Below are positions 16,169 to 25,439 of a stretch of DNA of 64,000 nucleotides, in pieces. The position numbers were made by a program, and so were the translations under genes. Each line of letters opens with the position of its first letter. Position 1 is the first letter of the stretch. Source of the stretch: JBIOHP01 sp044449065 (GTDB lineage Bacteria; Bacteroidota; Ignavibacteria; UBA10030; SZUA-254); assembly GCA_044449065.1 (NCBI GenBank), contig JBIOHP010000014.1, positions 31,330-95,329 on the forward strand, written 5' to 3'. The notes under the pieces are model-generated. The model saw only the letters and a program-made list of their open reading frames with translations. It did no database searches and was not told where the DNA came from.

Positions 16169-16375
16169 TCATTTTTTGAAGTTTTAACATACTATCAGGA
16201 TATATCATAAAATACCATCTAATCAATGATCCAATCCTATTTTGCATAAGACGAAATATACGAAATTTCATCCGAAAATCGAGATAAAAATTCACTTATC
16301 AGGCGTTGGCAGGAAGCTGCAAGGAAGGACGTTTGAATAGGTTTGACATCCCGGCTCAGGAATGAAGATTCCTCG

Positions 16376-17827
16376 TCATTTTCCCCTTACATAATTTTGG
16401 ATATATTGTGTTATATCGATCACGGTTCTATGAGCGTTCATTACACAATCACCCACCGAGATGCCTCCCTTAAAATTGCTGCAAATAAAAATTCCGGGAT
16501 TTTGATGTTGAAAATTATCAATTCCTTCTTCGACAGCATGATACCCTACGTGATATTGAGGAATCGCGCGTTCCCATTTCTGGACTTTGGAGAAAAGGGG
16601 TTTTCCTTCTATCTTCATGATATCGTGTAATTCATCCACAACGATTTGTTCGAGCCATTCCTGAGGAAGATTCACCAGGTCGGGCTGGCGCGAGCCGCCC
16701 ACAAAAGATGTAAACGCCTCAACGCTCTTATCCGGCGCGCGTCCGGGGAAAATCACCGAAGACCAGATCGTTCCGAGAATTTTTCGATTCTCTTTTTCCG
16801 GAACGAGGAATCCAAAACCATCCAACGGGCGACCCACCTGCTCCTTCCGGTATCCAAGAAAAACCTCTGCCACGGGAGGATAATAAATTTTATCTAGTAG
16901 TGAAGGAAGCGACGTCTTAAATTCCATAATCATCCCTGGCACGGCGTATGCCGGTATGGCGAAGATTATGAGGTTCGCCAACAGCTCGCCGGGATTACCT
17001 TCACGGTTGTATTGAATTTTATATGAAGGAGTTTTACTTTCCGGAAAGCTCATCACCTTTTCGACCGAGCAATTTAACATCACCTCACTCCCGAGTGACG
17101 CGGCAAGCGCTTTCGGAAAAACCTGCATCCCCGAGCGGAAGGAAAACATCTCCGCTCGATCCTTTGCCACTTCACCTCGCTTTTTGCGTTCCCGCGCTCC
17201 CCGAATCATCCCTTTCACTAACCCCCCATACTGTTTTTCAAGCGCGTAGAGTTTTGGAAAAGCCGCTCGTACCGAGAGTTTCGATGGATCGCCGGCAAAC
17301 ACTCCCGCGACAAACGGGTTAATGGCATAATCGAGGAATTCCTTTCCCAGACGCCGCTCGACAAATTCCGCAATAGATTCTTCAGCTGCTGCTCGTCCGA
17401 TGAACGGTTCTTTCAGAAGTCGCAGCTTTCCTCCCACACTCCACAATCCGGATGATAAAAAAGGCACAACACTCATGGGAAGCGCGTAGAGATTATTGTT
17501 CCGGAGGATGTAACGTTTTTTTGCTTTTGGATCCGCATACACAAGCTCATCCGTAAGCTGAAGCTCGCGGAACAATTCTTTAAAAAGCGGAGTTGTTTCA
17601 AGCGCGCTGTTTGGTCCCGTCTCGATAAGCCATCCATCCTGGCATAGCGTCTGCATCGTACCACCAGGCATAGATTGTTTTTCCATCACAGTAACATGGA
17701 ACCCTTTCTTCTTCAGCCAATAGGCAGTAGTTAATCCGGATATTCCCCCGCCGATGACAACGACACGGAAATTGACATGTGATCCACCGTAGGTTTCGTT
17801 GGGTGAAAAATTAGGTTTCTCAGTCAT
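16376..17827 (-). CDS. hemG: Protoporphyrinogen oxidase, FAD-dependent (HemG/HemY type)
   Basis: A 483-aa flavoprotein. Dinucleotide fold VVVIGGGISGLTTAYWL (GGGISG at 26-31), the PPOX-typical PGGTMQTL and GPNSALE segments, and the C-terminal FAD motif GGISVGDCVMNAHRT. It oxidises protoporphyrinogen IX to protoporphyrin IX in heme synthesis. This enzyme type normally uses O2, although other acceptors have been suggested in some bacteria. The context is heme-related: CcmF lies upstream in transcription order, 343 bases away, and the nearby cytochromes demand much heme. HemN is at 40946-42358. The first 20 residues before the fold are poorly defined, so the exact start is uncertain. Confidence 0.88.
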   Translation of the reverse strand: MTEKPNFSPNETYGGSHVNFRVVVIGGGISGLTTAYWLKKKGFHVTVMEKQSMPGGTMQTLCQDGWLIETGPNSALETTPLFKELFRELQLTDELVYADPKAKKRYILRNNNLYALPMSVVPFLSSGLWSVGGKLRLLKEPFIGRAAAEESIAEFVERRLGKEFLDYAINPFVAGVFAGDPSKLSVRAAFPKLYALEKQYGGLVKGMIRGARERKKRGEVAKDRAEMFSFRSGMQVFPKALAASLGSEVMLNCSVEKVMSFPESKTPSYKIQYNREGNPGELLANLIIFAIPAYAVPGMIMEFKTSLPSLLDKIYYPPVAEVFLGYRKEQVGRPLDGFGFLVPEKENRKILGTIWSSVIFPGRAPDKSVEAFTSFVGGSRQPDLVNLPQEWLEQIVVDELHDIMKIEGKPLFSKVQKWERAIPQYHVGYHAVEEGIDNFQHQNPGIFICSNFKGGISVGDCVMNAHRTVIDITQYIQNYVRGK

Positions 17828-18170
17828 CTTGTCAAAACCGGTAGAATTTGTTTTGAAACATATCGGTTAATCCTCGGTTTTAACAAAAATACCCAATAGA
17901 ATGTTCACCACCCGCATGGAAACCACATTAGTATTATCGGCGAAAATTTCTTGATCATATCATCATTAAGTTGAAGCAGAAGTGAGGACAAGTTAAAATA
18001 AACCCTATGTTAATAAGCTAATGATAGTACCAATATCAAGGTACGTAAATCTAAGGAAAGTTACCGATGCGATATTACCGAACTGCCGTCAGTTCGGATT
18101 TTTCACATAACCCCAAAAATTTCCGGGTTATTGAAGGGTTTTTAGTATTGGAAGAGTTTGGTTTTATCCG
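17828..18170. other. Intergenic region between ccmF and hemG
   Basis: This 343-base AT-rich gap holds a hairpin with a T-run (18078-18103) and presumably the hemG promoter. I see no gene and no sigma-54 signature. Confidence 0.5.
18078..18103. terminator. Terminator-like hairpin after ccmF
   Basis: CCGAACTG-ccgt-CAGTTCGG forms an 8-bp stem with a 4-base loop. The T-run (ATTTTT) follows on the plus strand, while the gene ending here (ccmF) is on the minus strand, where only TAATA follows. It may still end the long operon about 70 bases after the ccmF stop codon. Confidence 0.5.
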
Positions 18171-20387
18171 TTAAACGGCGATAATCCTGCGACGGAGAGC
18201 TATTGCTGTTCCTGCAATAATAAGAACAACTCCGGTCCACACGACCATCATCAGCGGCTTTGTGCTGATTTCGACGATTAATTCCTGCACGCCGCCGGAC
18301 GCCTCCATATGTCCACCGATGCCGGTGATATCAAGGAGGATCGATTTTTCTTCAACATTCATCCCGCTTAAAACTACCTGGGGTTTGGAAACAGCGCCGG
18401 TTGGGCCGGTGAATTCCGGAAGATCAGCAGGCATCGTTGCTTTTTCGCCGCGCTCGTTAAAAGTTAACGTTGGTGTGATTTCATGCTCGCCATCCTTCGA
18501 GGTGACTTTTAGTACGGCGCCAACTTTCATCCCGCCGCCCTGAGCATGTTCTCCCATTTCGAACTTTTCGAATTCAATTTGGTAACCGCCGAGCGATTTT
18601 GTTTCTCCCTTTTTAATTTCCAATTGGAGCCCTGCACTCTGTAAAGGAGAAATCTTCACATCCACCGGCGAAATATAGAGATCGTGCAACGGAAATATTT
18701 TAATAGAGGGCTCGCGAAGAGTCGATTGGTTGTATTCACTGAAATATAATTTAGGGGATGCGAGAAAGGATTGTTTCCCATCTGAAACGTCGATCTGCAT
18801 CTGGGGCTTTTGTGCATTTGGATCTGCGATACCTTTAAATGTTACCTGTAATCCCTGGACAGTTTGCGGCTCTCCCTGTCGTAATGTTACAGTCGACCTT
18901 TCATCAAATTTACCCGAACCGATGATGCCTATCAAGAGTAAGCCGGTTCCGATATGGGCGATGGGACCGCCTAAAGTATCCCATCCGTTTTTATATTGAC
19001 GGAATGCGATAATGACATTACTCAATAATCCGAACGAAGCCGAACCGACAAAGACCAACAACGCGACTGTGGTGACGCCTGCTACATACGCAATCGCACA
19101 GGCAAGAACGGTTAATGCGAGCGGCATGGATAATCGCTTCAGGAGATTAGTACGATGTTCATCACCCCATCCGAGGAACGGAGTAACGCCGAGGAGCAGC
19201 GCCATCGCGATTGCAACGGGTGTGTTTACCTTATTATAGAAGGAAGTATCAACCTGCGATGCTTTGCCGAAAAGCCCTGTGAGAATCGGCGAGGACATGC
19301 CGATAAGCGTAAATATCCCTGCGATACCCAGGACGAATAAGCTGAGAAGAAGTGTGACTTCCCTGCTCAAACTCGCAATGTTGATCTTTGGAGATTGTAA
19401 CTCTCTGAATCTCAGAAAAAATGTTCCATATCCGAAAACAAGAACAGCAACCAGACCACCCACGAGATAATTATTAATACCGAGATCGGTGAACGAATGG
19501 ACAGAAAAATCCGCCAGCACACCGCTTCGGGTTAAAAACGTTGCATACAGCACTAACACAAAAGAACTCAGGGCAAGGAAGATGTTCGTTTTTTTCAAAA
19601 CACCTTTCGCCTTCTGCAATAAGAGCCCGTGAATGGAGGTTAGCAGAACCAACCAGGGCACAAGCGATGAATTTTCCACCGGATCCCAGCCCCAATACCC
19701 GCCCCAGCCGAGCACTTCGTACGCCCAAAAGCCGCCAATAATAATACCGGCTCCCAGAGTAAGCGCCGCAAAAACCGTCCATGCAAAACCAAGCGCGTAC
19801 CAATGCTGATAATCTTTCCTGAGCAAGCCGGAGAACACTAAAGCAAACGGAAAGATGGTAGCGGCGTATCCGAGAAATAGGATTGGTGGATGAATTGCCA
19901 TCCATGGATCCTGCAACAGAGGATTCATGCCCGACCCATCAGCCGGAACCGGAGTATTGAGTGAGAACGGACTCTTTACGATTAACAGTAAACACAGAAA
20001 TGCAAGAAAAGCGCTCACTATCATCATCGCATAGCTATCAACGATCTTCGATGTTTTGAGAAAAAAGATTCCCATCACCGCCACAAAGAATGCCCATAAC
20101 AGAAACGTGCCTTCTTGCCCAGCCCAAAATGCAGAGATTATATATAATGTCGGTAATGAATTGGAGCTGTAATGGGAGACATAATATAATTGATATTGAT
20201 GGGTGAAAAGGGCAATAAAGAGATACACCGAAGCGGCGCAGATGGCGAGCAATGCAAGAAGAAAGCTGCCATACGCCCATTGTTGCTTCCTCGGATCGGA
20301 CTGAGATCGCGCAGCATTAAGATAGAGCAACGCCGCTGCTGCCGAACCGAGAAAAGCTACCCAGATAGTGATTAAACCGATATTCAT
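18171..20387 (-). CDS. ccmF: Heme lyase CcmF/NrfE family
   Basis: A 738-aa polytopic membrane protein. It has the WWD-type heme-handling segment WGGYWGWDPVENS (228-240), conserved His in AIHPPILFLG (about 166), FWAGQEGTFLLW (88-98), and a large C-terminal periplasmic part with LAHIGTG-like GGPIAHIGTGLLLIG before it. CcmF takes heme from holo-CcmE and links it to CxxCH cysteines of apocytochromes at the periplasmic face. It is the last gene of the 19-kb respiratory locus, 34 bases after the 11-heme cytochrome. Other Ccm genes (ccmE and a ccmD-like gene) lie at 6539-7067; ccmA, B, C, G and H are not in the window. Confidence 0.93.
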   Translation of the reverse strand: MNIGLITIWVAFLGSAAAALLYLNAARSQSDPRKQQWAYGSFLLALLAICAASVYLFIALFTHQYQLYYVSHYSSNSLPTLYIISAFWAGQEGTFLLWAFFVAVMGIFFLKTSKIVDSYAMMIVSAFLAFLCLLLIVKSPFSLNTPVPADGSGMNPLLQDPWMAIHPPILFLGYAATIFPFALVFSGLLRKDYQHWYALGFAWTVFAALTLGAGIIIGGFWAYEVLGWGGYWGWDPVENSSLVPWLVLLTSIHGLLLQKAKGVLKKTNIFLALSSFVLVLYATFLTRSGVLADFSVHSFTDLGINNYLVGGLVAVLVFGYGTFFLRFRELQSPKINIASLSREVTLLLSLFVLGIAGIFTLIGMSSPILTGLFGKASQVDTSFYNKVNTPVAIAMALLLGVTPFLGWGDEHRTNLLKRLSMPLALTVLACAIAYVAGVTTVALLVFVGSASFGLLSNVIIAFRQYKNGWDTLGGPIAHIGTGLLLIGIIGSGKFDERSTVTLRQGEPQTVQGLQVTFKGIADPNAQKPQMQIDVSDGKQSFLASPKLYFSEYNQSTLREPSIKIFPLHDLYISPVDVKISPLQSAGLQLEIKKGETKSLGGYQIEFEKFEMGEHAQGGGMKVGAVLKVTSKDGEHEITPTLTFNERGEKATMPADLPEFTGPTGAVSKPQVVLSGMNVEEKSILLDITGIGGHMEASGGVQELIVEISTKPLMMVVWTGVVLIIAGTAIALRRRIIAV

Positions 20388-20421
20388 GTTTTTCCGTTAA
20401 ATCTGATAAAATTACTTTAAG

Positions 20422-21876
20422 TTATTTACGTTCCATGCGCTTAATGGTAATATACAAAGCTACAGCCACTATAGTGATGATGAGTGTTGCTATCCCAAGA
20501 CCACCGCGGCGGAAGTAATATTCGTCAATTGCGTGTTGGCCCTCGACGGATACTAATGATGCGACGGCAATTCCCTTACCAACTACCTCCCGGAATTTTC
20601 CTTCATCAAATGAATGAACCATGGTACGCGCTTGTAATCGCGCCTGGTGGGCGTCGCGAAGCTGGAATCTTGATTCGGTTATTTCCATGCCCCGTTGTTC
20701 GGCTTCGTCAAGAAGGGATGAATCTTTCGATTGCAAAAAATCAAGACTATCTGTTAACGCTCTCATGGTCTTTGCAATCGCATATCCCTTCGCGTTTTGG
20801 TTCGGCGAGTGGCACTTGCTGCAAACGGCTTCCGTAGACACACCGAGAAGTTTATCTGTTGCTGCAATTATTTCGTGATTGCTATGGCACGTTTCGCATT
20901 CGGGGAGATTCTTGTCATCGAATGCTTTCTTATGCGGACTGGTTGAAAAGAGATCGGCATTCAGTGCGTGGCATGTGCCGCAAACTTTAGAAACAGATTC
21001 CACATCCGGCGGTGTTGCTCCGTGGTTACCATGGCAATTATTGCAAGCCGGGGCGCCAACGTCATTTTTTTGCAGCAAGGCGACACCATGAACGCTTCGA
21101 GAATATTTTGCAAATTGATCCGTCGGTATGTTATAACCCTTCATGTACGTGGCATCGCTATGGCAGTGCGAACAGGTCGAAGGAATATTGACTGCATATA
21201 CGCTTGATTTAACATCTTTTGCTGAACGGATGTCGTGGCTGCCATGACAGCTTGCGCACTCCGCTGGTTTCGGATCGCCTTTTGCGTTCAATGTTCCATG
21301 AACACTGGTACGATATTTATCTAATTGATCCACAGGCAGTCCGGGATTATAGTTTCGCATATATGCCGCATTCGCATGGCAATTTGTGCATGTCTTAATC
21401 ACATTGAGCGGGTATACCGGCGATGTTGGATCCTTCACAGACACAATTCCATGAGCATCATGGCATGTTATGCACTGTGCGATGTGTTCCTTACCGGAAA
21501 CCGATAATTTTCCGTGAACGCTCGATTGCAGGTTTTGCCATTGATTGGTGGGTAAGGATGCGCCGAACGATTTCATTTTGGCGTCATCAGCGTGACATCT
21601 GGCACACATGAGCGAGATGCTGTCTCCTTTGGGAACGCCAATATAACCGGCATTAATATCCATTCCCTTCTCCATCTCTTCTGCTTTTGAATTTCCTCCG
21701 TGACATCCCGCACAATCGATACCCATTTTAGAATGAATATCATGTTTGAACAAACCGGCTTCTTTACTCCCGATTGCATCGTGACAGGTTACGCATTGGC
21801 TATCAGCGGCAAGGAGCGGTGAAAACCACACCAGTGAAAGTATAATCAAGAATGAATACAAGTTTTTCGTTTTCAT
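20422..21876 (-). CDS. Undecaheme c-type cytochrome, membrane-anchored, partner of Rieske/cytochrome b
   Basis: About 484 aa from the ATG at 21876, which overlaps the cytochrome b stop (ATGA); an in-frame ATG at 21885 is also possible. Signal peptide (KNLYSFLIILSLVWFSPLLAA), eleven CxxCH motifs (CVTCH to CSKCH, about 30-370), a helical region, and one C-terminal membrane helix (LGIATLIITIVAVALYITI) with a short basic tail. It lies where cytochrome c1 or f would be expected in a bc complex operon and may replace it as the electron acceptor of the Rieske protein. Repeated SVHG...CxxCHGxH units resemble those in the 13- and 19-heme proteins upstream. Confidence 0.9.
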   Translation of the reverse strand: MKTKNLYSFLIILSLVWFSPLLAADSQCVTCHDAIGSKEAGLFKHDIHSKMGIDCAGCHGGNSKAEEMEKGMDINAGYIGVPKGDSISLMCARCHADDAKMKSFGASLPTNQWQNLQSSVHGKLSVSGKEHIAQCITCHDAHGIVSVKDPTSPVYPLNVIKTCTNCHANAAYMRNYNPGLPVDQLDKYRTSVHGTLNAKGDPKPAECASCHGSHDIRSAKDVKSSVYAVNIPSTCSHCHSDATYMKGYNIPTDQFAKYSRSVHGVALLQKNDVGAPACNNCHGNHGATPPDVESVSKVCGTCHALNADLFSTSPHKKAFDDKNLPECETCHSNHEIIAATDKLLGVSTEAVCSKCHSPNQNAKGYAIAKTMRALTDSLDFLQSKDSSLLDEAEQRGMEITESRFQLRDAHQARLQARTMVHSFDEGKFREVVGKGIAVASLVSVEGQHAIDEYYFRRGGLGIATLIITIVAVALYITIKRMERK

Positions 21877-22946
21877 AGCATCCATCCCAGAATTGTCAGA
21901 ATAATAATATAGATGACGACAAAAATGCCGATGTACGTTATAAAGCGGTTTTGTTCTCCACGCGAGCTTTTCCTATCCCAGAAGGGTACAAGCATCCATA
22001 ATATCCCTCCGACTCCAAATACACTAATACCGAGTATTTCACCATCGATAAAGAGGACTTTCGATGGGATGAATTTCAACGTCTGGAACATAAAGAGAAA
22101 ATACCATTCCGGCCGTATTCCGGCAGGAGCAGAACCAAACGGATCGGCTTTTTTACCAAGTTCCCAGGGAAAAAATACCGCCAAAATAGCCAGAAGATTC
22201 AGAACAATCAGCCAGAAGAGCAAATCCCGGAGAAGAAAATTGGGAAAAAACGGCATGGTTTTTTTCTCGTTCTCATTTTCAAGATGCTGGGGTTCGCTCA
22301 TTCCCTGGCGCTGAACAAGGATTAAATGGGTTGTAAGAAGTACGGTAAAAATTCCGGGGAACACGGCGACATGGAAACCGAAAAAGCGGGAAAGGGTTGC
22401 GCCGTTAACTTCGTCACCGCTGCGCAAGAATATCATGATTGGTTTCCCGACGAGCGGAACGACGCCGGCGATATCCGTTCCAACCTTTGTTGCAAAAAAA
22501 GCCAGTTCATTCCAGGGAAGCAGGTATCCGCTGAAACCGAAGCCCAAGGCAAGAAAGAACATCAACATTCCTGTCAACCAGGTCATTTCACGGGGTTTGC
22601 GGTACGATCTCTCAAAAAACACGCTGAACATATGAACAAGCGCGCTGAGAATAAATAGGTTTGCCGACCAACTGTGAATAGAACGAATCAGCCAACCGAA
22701 TGTGACTTTCGACATGATAAATTGGATGCTCTCGAAGGCGAGTTCTTCGCCGCTTTTATAGTAGAGCAGCAACATAATGCCCGTTATTACCTGAATGATA
22801 AAGAGAAAGAGCGAGACGCCGCCGAAGTAATACCAAATTGAATGTCGGTGGACGGGGACATATTTTTTTCCCAGAAAGGTTACAAGGTCGTCAAGCTCCA
22901 CACGCTCGTCGACCCAGTCGTATACTTTTTTAAATATCTTATTCAT
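21873..22946 (-). CDS. Cytochrome b (b6/subunit IV fusion) of a Rieske/b complex
   Basis: A 357-aa membrane protein with about eight helices. Heme b ligands lie in SIHSWSANLFILSALVHMF (His spacing 14) and FHVAVFPGIFTVLLTTH (His spacing 15); the 14/15 spacing is that of cytochrome b6 rather than mitochondrial-type b. GYLLPWNE and the Qo motif PEWY are present, the latter in the fused subunit IV-like half. The Cys that holds the extra heme c(n) in b6 is replaced (HSIWYYFGG), so that heme is not predicted. It oxidises quinol with the Rieske protein, whose gene overlaps it by 4 bases. Confidence 0.92.
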   Translation of the reverse strand: MNKIFKKVYDWVDERVELDDLVTFLGKKYVPVHRHSIWYYFGGVSLFLFIIQVITGIMLLLYYKSGEELAFESIQFIMSKVTFGWLIRSIHSWSANLFILSALVHMFSVFFERSYRKPREMTWLTGMLMFFLALGFGFSGYLLPWNELAFFATKVGTDIAGVVPLVGKPIMIFLRSGDEVNGATLSRFFGFHVAVFPGIFTVLLTTHLILVQRQGMSEPQHLENENEKKTMPFFPNFLLRDLLFWLIVLNLLAILAVFFPWELGKKADPFGSAPAGIRPEWYFLFMFQTLKFIPSKVLFIDGEILGISVFGVGGILWMLVPFWDRKSSRGEQNRFITYIGIFVVIYIIILTILGWML

Positions 22947-23398
22947 GACATTTTCGAGATAAATATTTCATCAGCTTGAACAGTAACACGATATTCATTG
23001 AGCGGTCTGGGAGGAGGTCCGGAAACATTGTGACCGCTGAGATCGTATTTACCGTTATGGCATGCGCACCATATCAATCCCAATTCCTTCTTGTACTGAA
23101 CCGTGCAATCAAGATGAGTGCAAGTAGCAGAAAATGCCTTCAAGTTGCCCTCGGCGGTTTTGATGAGTATGACGGGTTTTGTTCCAAACTTGACGATCTT
23201 CCCGCTGTCTTTCTCTATTTCATTTACTTTACCGGCTTTCACGCTGGTAACTTCCACCCCCCCCTGTTGCGGGGGTTTCAGATAAGCGAAGATGGGATAT
23301 AATATAGAGCCGGCGAGCGCTACTATTCCTCCCGATAAAACAATTTTCAGGAAATTTCTCTTGCTTTCCTGAGAATTTATTATTGTTTCATTATTCAT
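22943..23398 (-). CDS. Rieske [2Fe-2S] protein
   Basis: A 151-aa protein with one N-terminal membrane helix (about 19-37, IVLSGGIVALAGSILYPIF) and a Rieske domain with both cluster-binding boxes, CTHLDC and CACHNGKYD, followed by GPPPRPL. The segment before the helix reads KRNFLK rather than a canonical twin-arginine RRxFLK. It accepts electrons from quinol at the Qo site of the cytochrome b encoded directly after it (4-base overlap) and would pass them to a c-type cytochrome, here probably the 11-heme protein. A 78-base gap separates it from nrfD. Confidence 0.93.
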   Translation of the reverse strand: MNNETIINSQESKRNFLKIVLSGGIVALAGSILYPIFAYLKPPQQGGVEVTSVKAGKVNEIEKDSGKIVKFGTKPVILIKTAEGNLKAFSATCTHLDCTVQYKKELGLIWCACHNGKYDLSGHNVSGPPPRPLNEYRVTVQADEIFISKMS

Positions 23399-23476
23399 GC
23401 GAATCCTTTATTGATTAAGCTAAATCGAGGGAAAATAAATATTTATAATAACGTATTATCTTTTCACGTCCAAATT

Positions 23477-24697
23477 TTATTCTTCTCCCAGCACAATAGT
23501 GGGAGTTTTTTCCCACGGAGGGAAAATCTTAATTAATATAGCAAGAGTAATAAGGGGTAATACCAGCAGGGTTAGCGTCATCAAAAGACCTTCCATACCC
23601 ATTATATCCATTTTAAATGTCGTTAAGCCGCGGAAACTTTTCGAAAACATCTGACCGCCGATAACGACATTCCATCTTGTGGCAAAGATGCCAAGCTGGA
23701 TAAGAATAACGGAAACGAAATAAAACAACTTTCTCAGTTCTTCGTTGAATTTGAAAAGCTTGATTGCAACCATCATCCCGAGCGGGAATAACATGCCCAG
23801 CAGCACCTGGATGATACCAAGACTGATGAACAGTTTATTCATCACCAGTTCGCTGAGAATTTTGATGGATTCTTCGCTTTCATATAACCGGTGAATGAAA
23901 TCGAGCAGCTCAAGCGAAAAATCGATGATTACCGCATAGAATAAAAACGACGCCATTTTATCCAGGCACTTCATGTCGATTTTTTGACCGCGGAACGGCG
24001 TAATAATCATGTACAACACGATGACAAGCGCAATCCCTGAAACGATTGCAGAGAACAAGAATACAATCGGCATGAGAACGCTGCTCCACCACGGATTTGC
24101 CTTGATCGATCCGAAGATAAAGCCGACGTATCCGTGCAAAAGGAATGCGGAGGGAATACCGATGATAGTTATTCCCTTTACGACTTTTTTATCGAATTTC
24201 AATCCCTCTTCGCTCACATCGGTTGAGAAGAGCGCTATGATTTTATGAATCCACTTCATAGGAAATTTCTCTTCCATAGACGCAAGGATAATATCTCTTC
24301 TGTATGTGAACCAGATTTCGAGCAAGAGCACGATCATCAGATACCATGCATACACAAACCCAAACATTGCCATAGCGGAGGTAAAATTTGGATTGAGGAA
24401 GATTTCATAGGATCGTTCAGGATGACCCAGGTGAAGCAAGAGGGGAAGCGGCGCAATAAGTAGAAACGCGAGCGCTGTGAGAAGCGAAAGCTTGTACACT
24501 GCCTGCACTTCCTTCACGTTGAATACTTTCACCAGCGATGCGAGGATAAACGCACCCGCCACTAAACCGGTGAGGTACGGATAAACCACAACCAGGATTG
24601 ACCAGTGTACCTCAATCTCGTTCGGATAAATGTACCCGGTTACTTGTTTCAATAACTCATATAATCTATCTGTTGCCGGATTTATCATCGCAATCAT
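23477..24697 (-). CDS. nrfD: NrfD/PsrC-type membrane quinone-interacting subunit
   Basis: A 406-aa polytopic protein, about nine or ten helices, of the NrfD/PsrC/HmcC family, with a conserved N-terminal EIEVHWSILVVVYPYLTGLVAG-like first helix (only its start, EVHWSILVV, is cited as diagnostic) and LLHLGHPERSYEIFLNP, a typical family motif. It has no cofactor motif. It works in the inner membrane with the four-cluster FeS protein encoded just before it (ATGA overlap), exchanging electrons with quinone. The pair lies after an 8-heme cytochrome, as in Geobacter cbc-type or Hmc-type clusters. Confidence 0.9.
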   Translation of the reverse strand: MIAMINPATDRLYELLKQVTGYIYPNEIEVHWSILVVVYPYLTGLVAGAFILASLVKVFNVKEVQAVYKLSLLTALAFLLIAPLPLLLHLGHPERSYEIFLNPNFTSAMAMFGFVYAWYLMIVLLLEIWFTYRRDIILASMEEKFPMKWIHKIIALFSTDVSEEGLKFDKKVVKGITIIGIPSAFLLHGYVGFIFGSIKANPWWSSVLMPIVFLFSAIVSGIALVIVLYMIITPFRGQKIDMKCLDKMASFLFYAVIIDFSLELLDFIHRLYESEESIKILSELVMNKLFISLGIIQVLLGMLFPLGMMVAIKLFKFNEELRKLFYFVSVILIQLGIFATRWNVVIGGQMFSKSFRGLTTFKMDIMGMEGLLMTLTLLVLPLITLAILIKIFPPWEKTPTIVLGEE

Positions 24698-25437
24698 CGC
24701 ACTTCTCCATCTAGGTTAGAGTATAACACTTTGGGTTCGGTATTCAGTGAGGGTTTAAGAACATGCAGTTTGTTCATGCGTTTAAACCGTGTGAGCGGGC
24801 TTGCCATAGTTTTTACGTCGCCGAAAATCCTGGCTTGCGTGGGACAAACCTCAACGCATGCCGGCAGTAAACCCTGTGTGATCCTGTGATAACAGAAGGT
24901 GCATTTATCGGCTGTTTGTTTATCCGGATGGAGATATCTCGCTCCATAGGGACACGCCTGAATACAATACCGGCAGCCGATACAGCGCGTATCATCAATA
25001 AGAATTACGCCGTCCTCTGTTTTGAACGTGGCGCCAACGGGACAGACCTGGACGCACGGAGGATTATCGCATTGATTGCATAATTTCGGCACGAAGAAAC
25101 TTCTAAGAATTTCCTGCTCGGTCACACTATCGGCATTGCCGCCGATTCGCGGATCGATATTCTGGACAATTGTTTCTCCATCCTTTTTAATAACATACCG
25201 CTCAACCCAGGTCCGGAAAAAGAACGGCTCACGCGGAACATTATTTTCATCCTTGCATGCTTCGACGCACCTGCCGCAGCCGATGCATTTATCAATTTGT
25301 ATTCCCATTCCATAGTAATGCTTGGTTGGGTCATAAGCAGTGTTTGTTTGCGCTTTGGCTTTATTATAGAACCTGCCAATGAGCGTGCTTGATATAAATA
25401 GCGTAAAGAGTTTTTTACTGAATATTCTTCTATCCAT
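24694..25437 (-). CDS. nrfC: Periplasmic four-[4Fe-4S] ferredoxin subunit (NrfC/HmcB-like)
   Basis: About 247 aa from the ATG at 25437, two bases after the upstream stop; a longer frame to 25473 is not supported. The N-terminus carries a Tat-like signal (DRRIFSK plus a hydrophobic stretch), implying folded export. Sixteen Cys form four clusters: CIGCGRCVEAC, CNQCDNPPCVQVCP, CIGCRYCIQACP, and CTFCYHRI...CVEVCP. It is the electron-transfer partner of NrfD and may pass electrons to or from the 8-heme cytochrome just upstream. No molybdopterin catalytic subunit lies nearby, so this is a pure electron-transfer module. Confidence 0.9.
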   Translation of the reverse strand: MDRRIFSKKLFTLFISSTLIGRFYNKAKAQTNTAYDPTKHYYGMGIQIDKCIGCGRCVEACKDENNVPREPFFFRTWVERYVIKKDGETIVQNIDPRIGGNADSVTEQEILRSFFVPKLCNQCDNPPCVQVCPVGATFKTEDGVILIDDTRCIGCRYCIQACPYGARYLHPDKQTADKCTFCYHRITQGLLPACVEVCPTQARIFGDVKTMASPLTRFKRMNKLHVLKPSLNTEPKVLYSNLDGEVR

Positions 25438-25439
25438 AA

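Noticed and set aside
16307..16320. Sigma-54-like TGGCAGGAAGCTGC on the plus strand
   Set aside because: The spacing between the two boxes is one base short, and no plus-strand gene follows.
19474..19905. 143-codon minus-strand frame inside ccmF
   Set aside because: It is an out-of-frame shadow of ccmF; the ccmF frame carries the conserved motifs.
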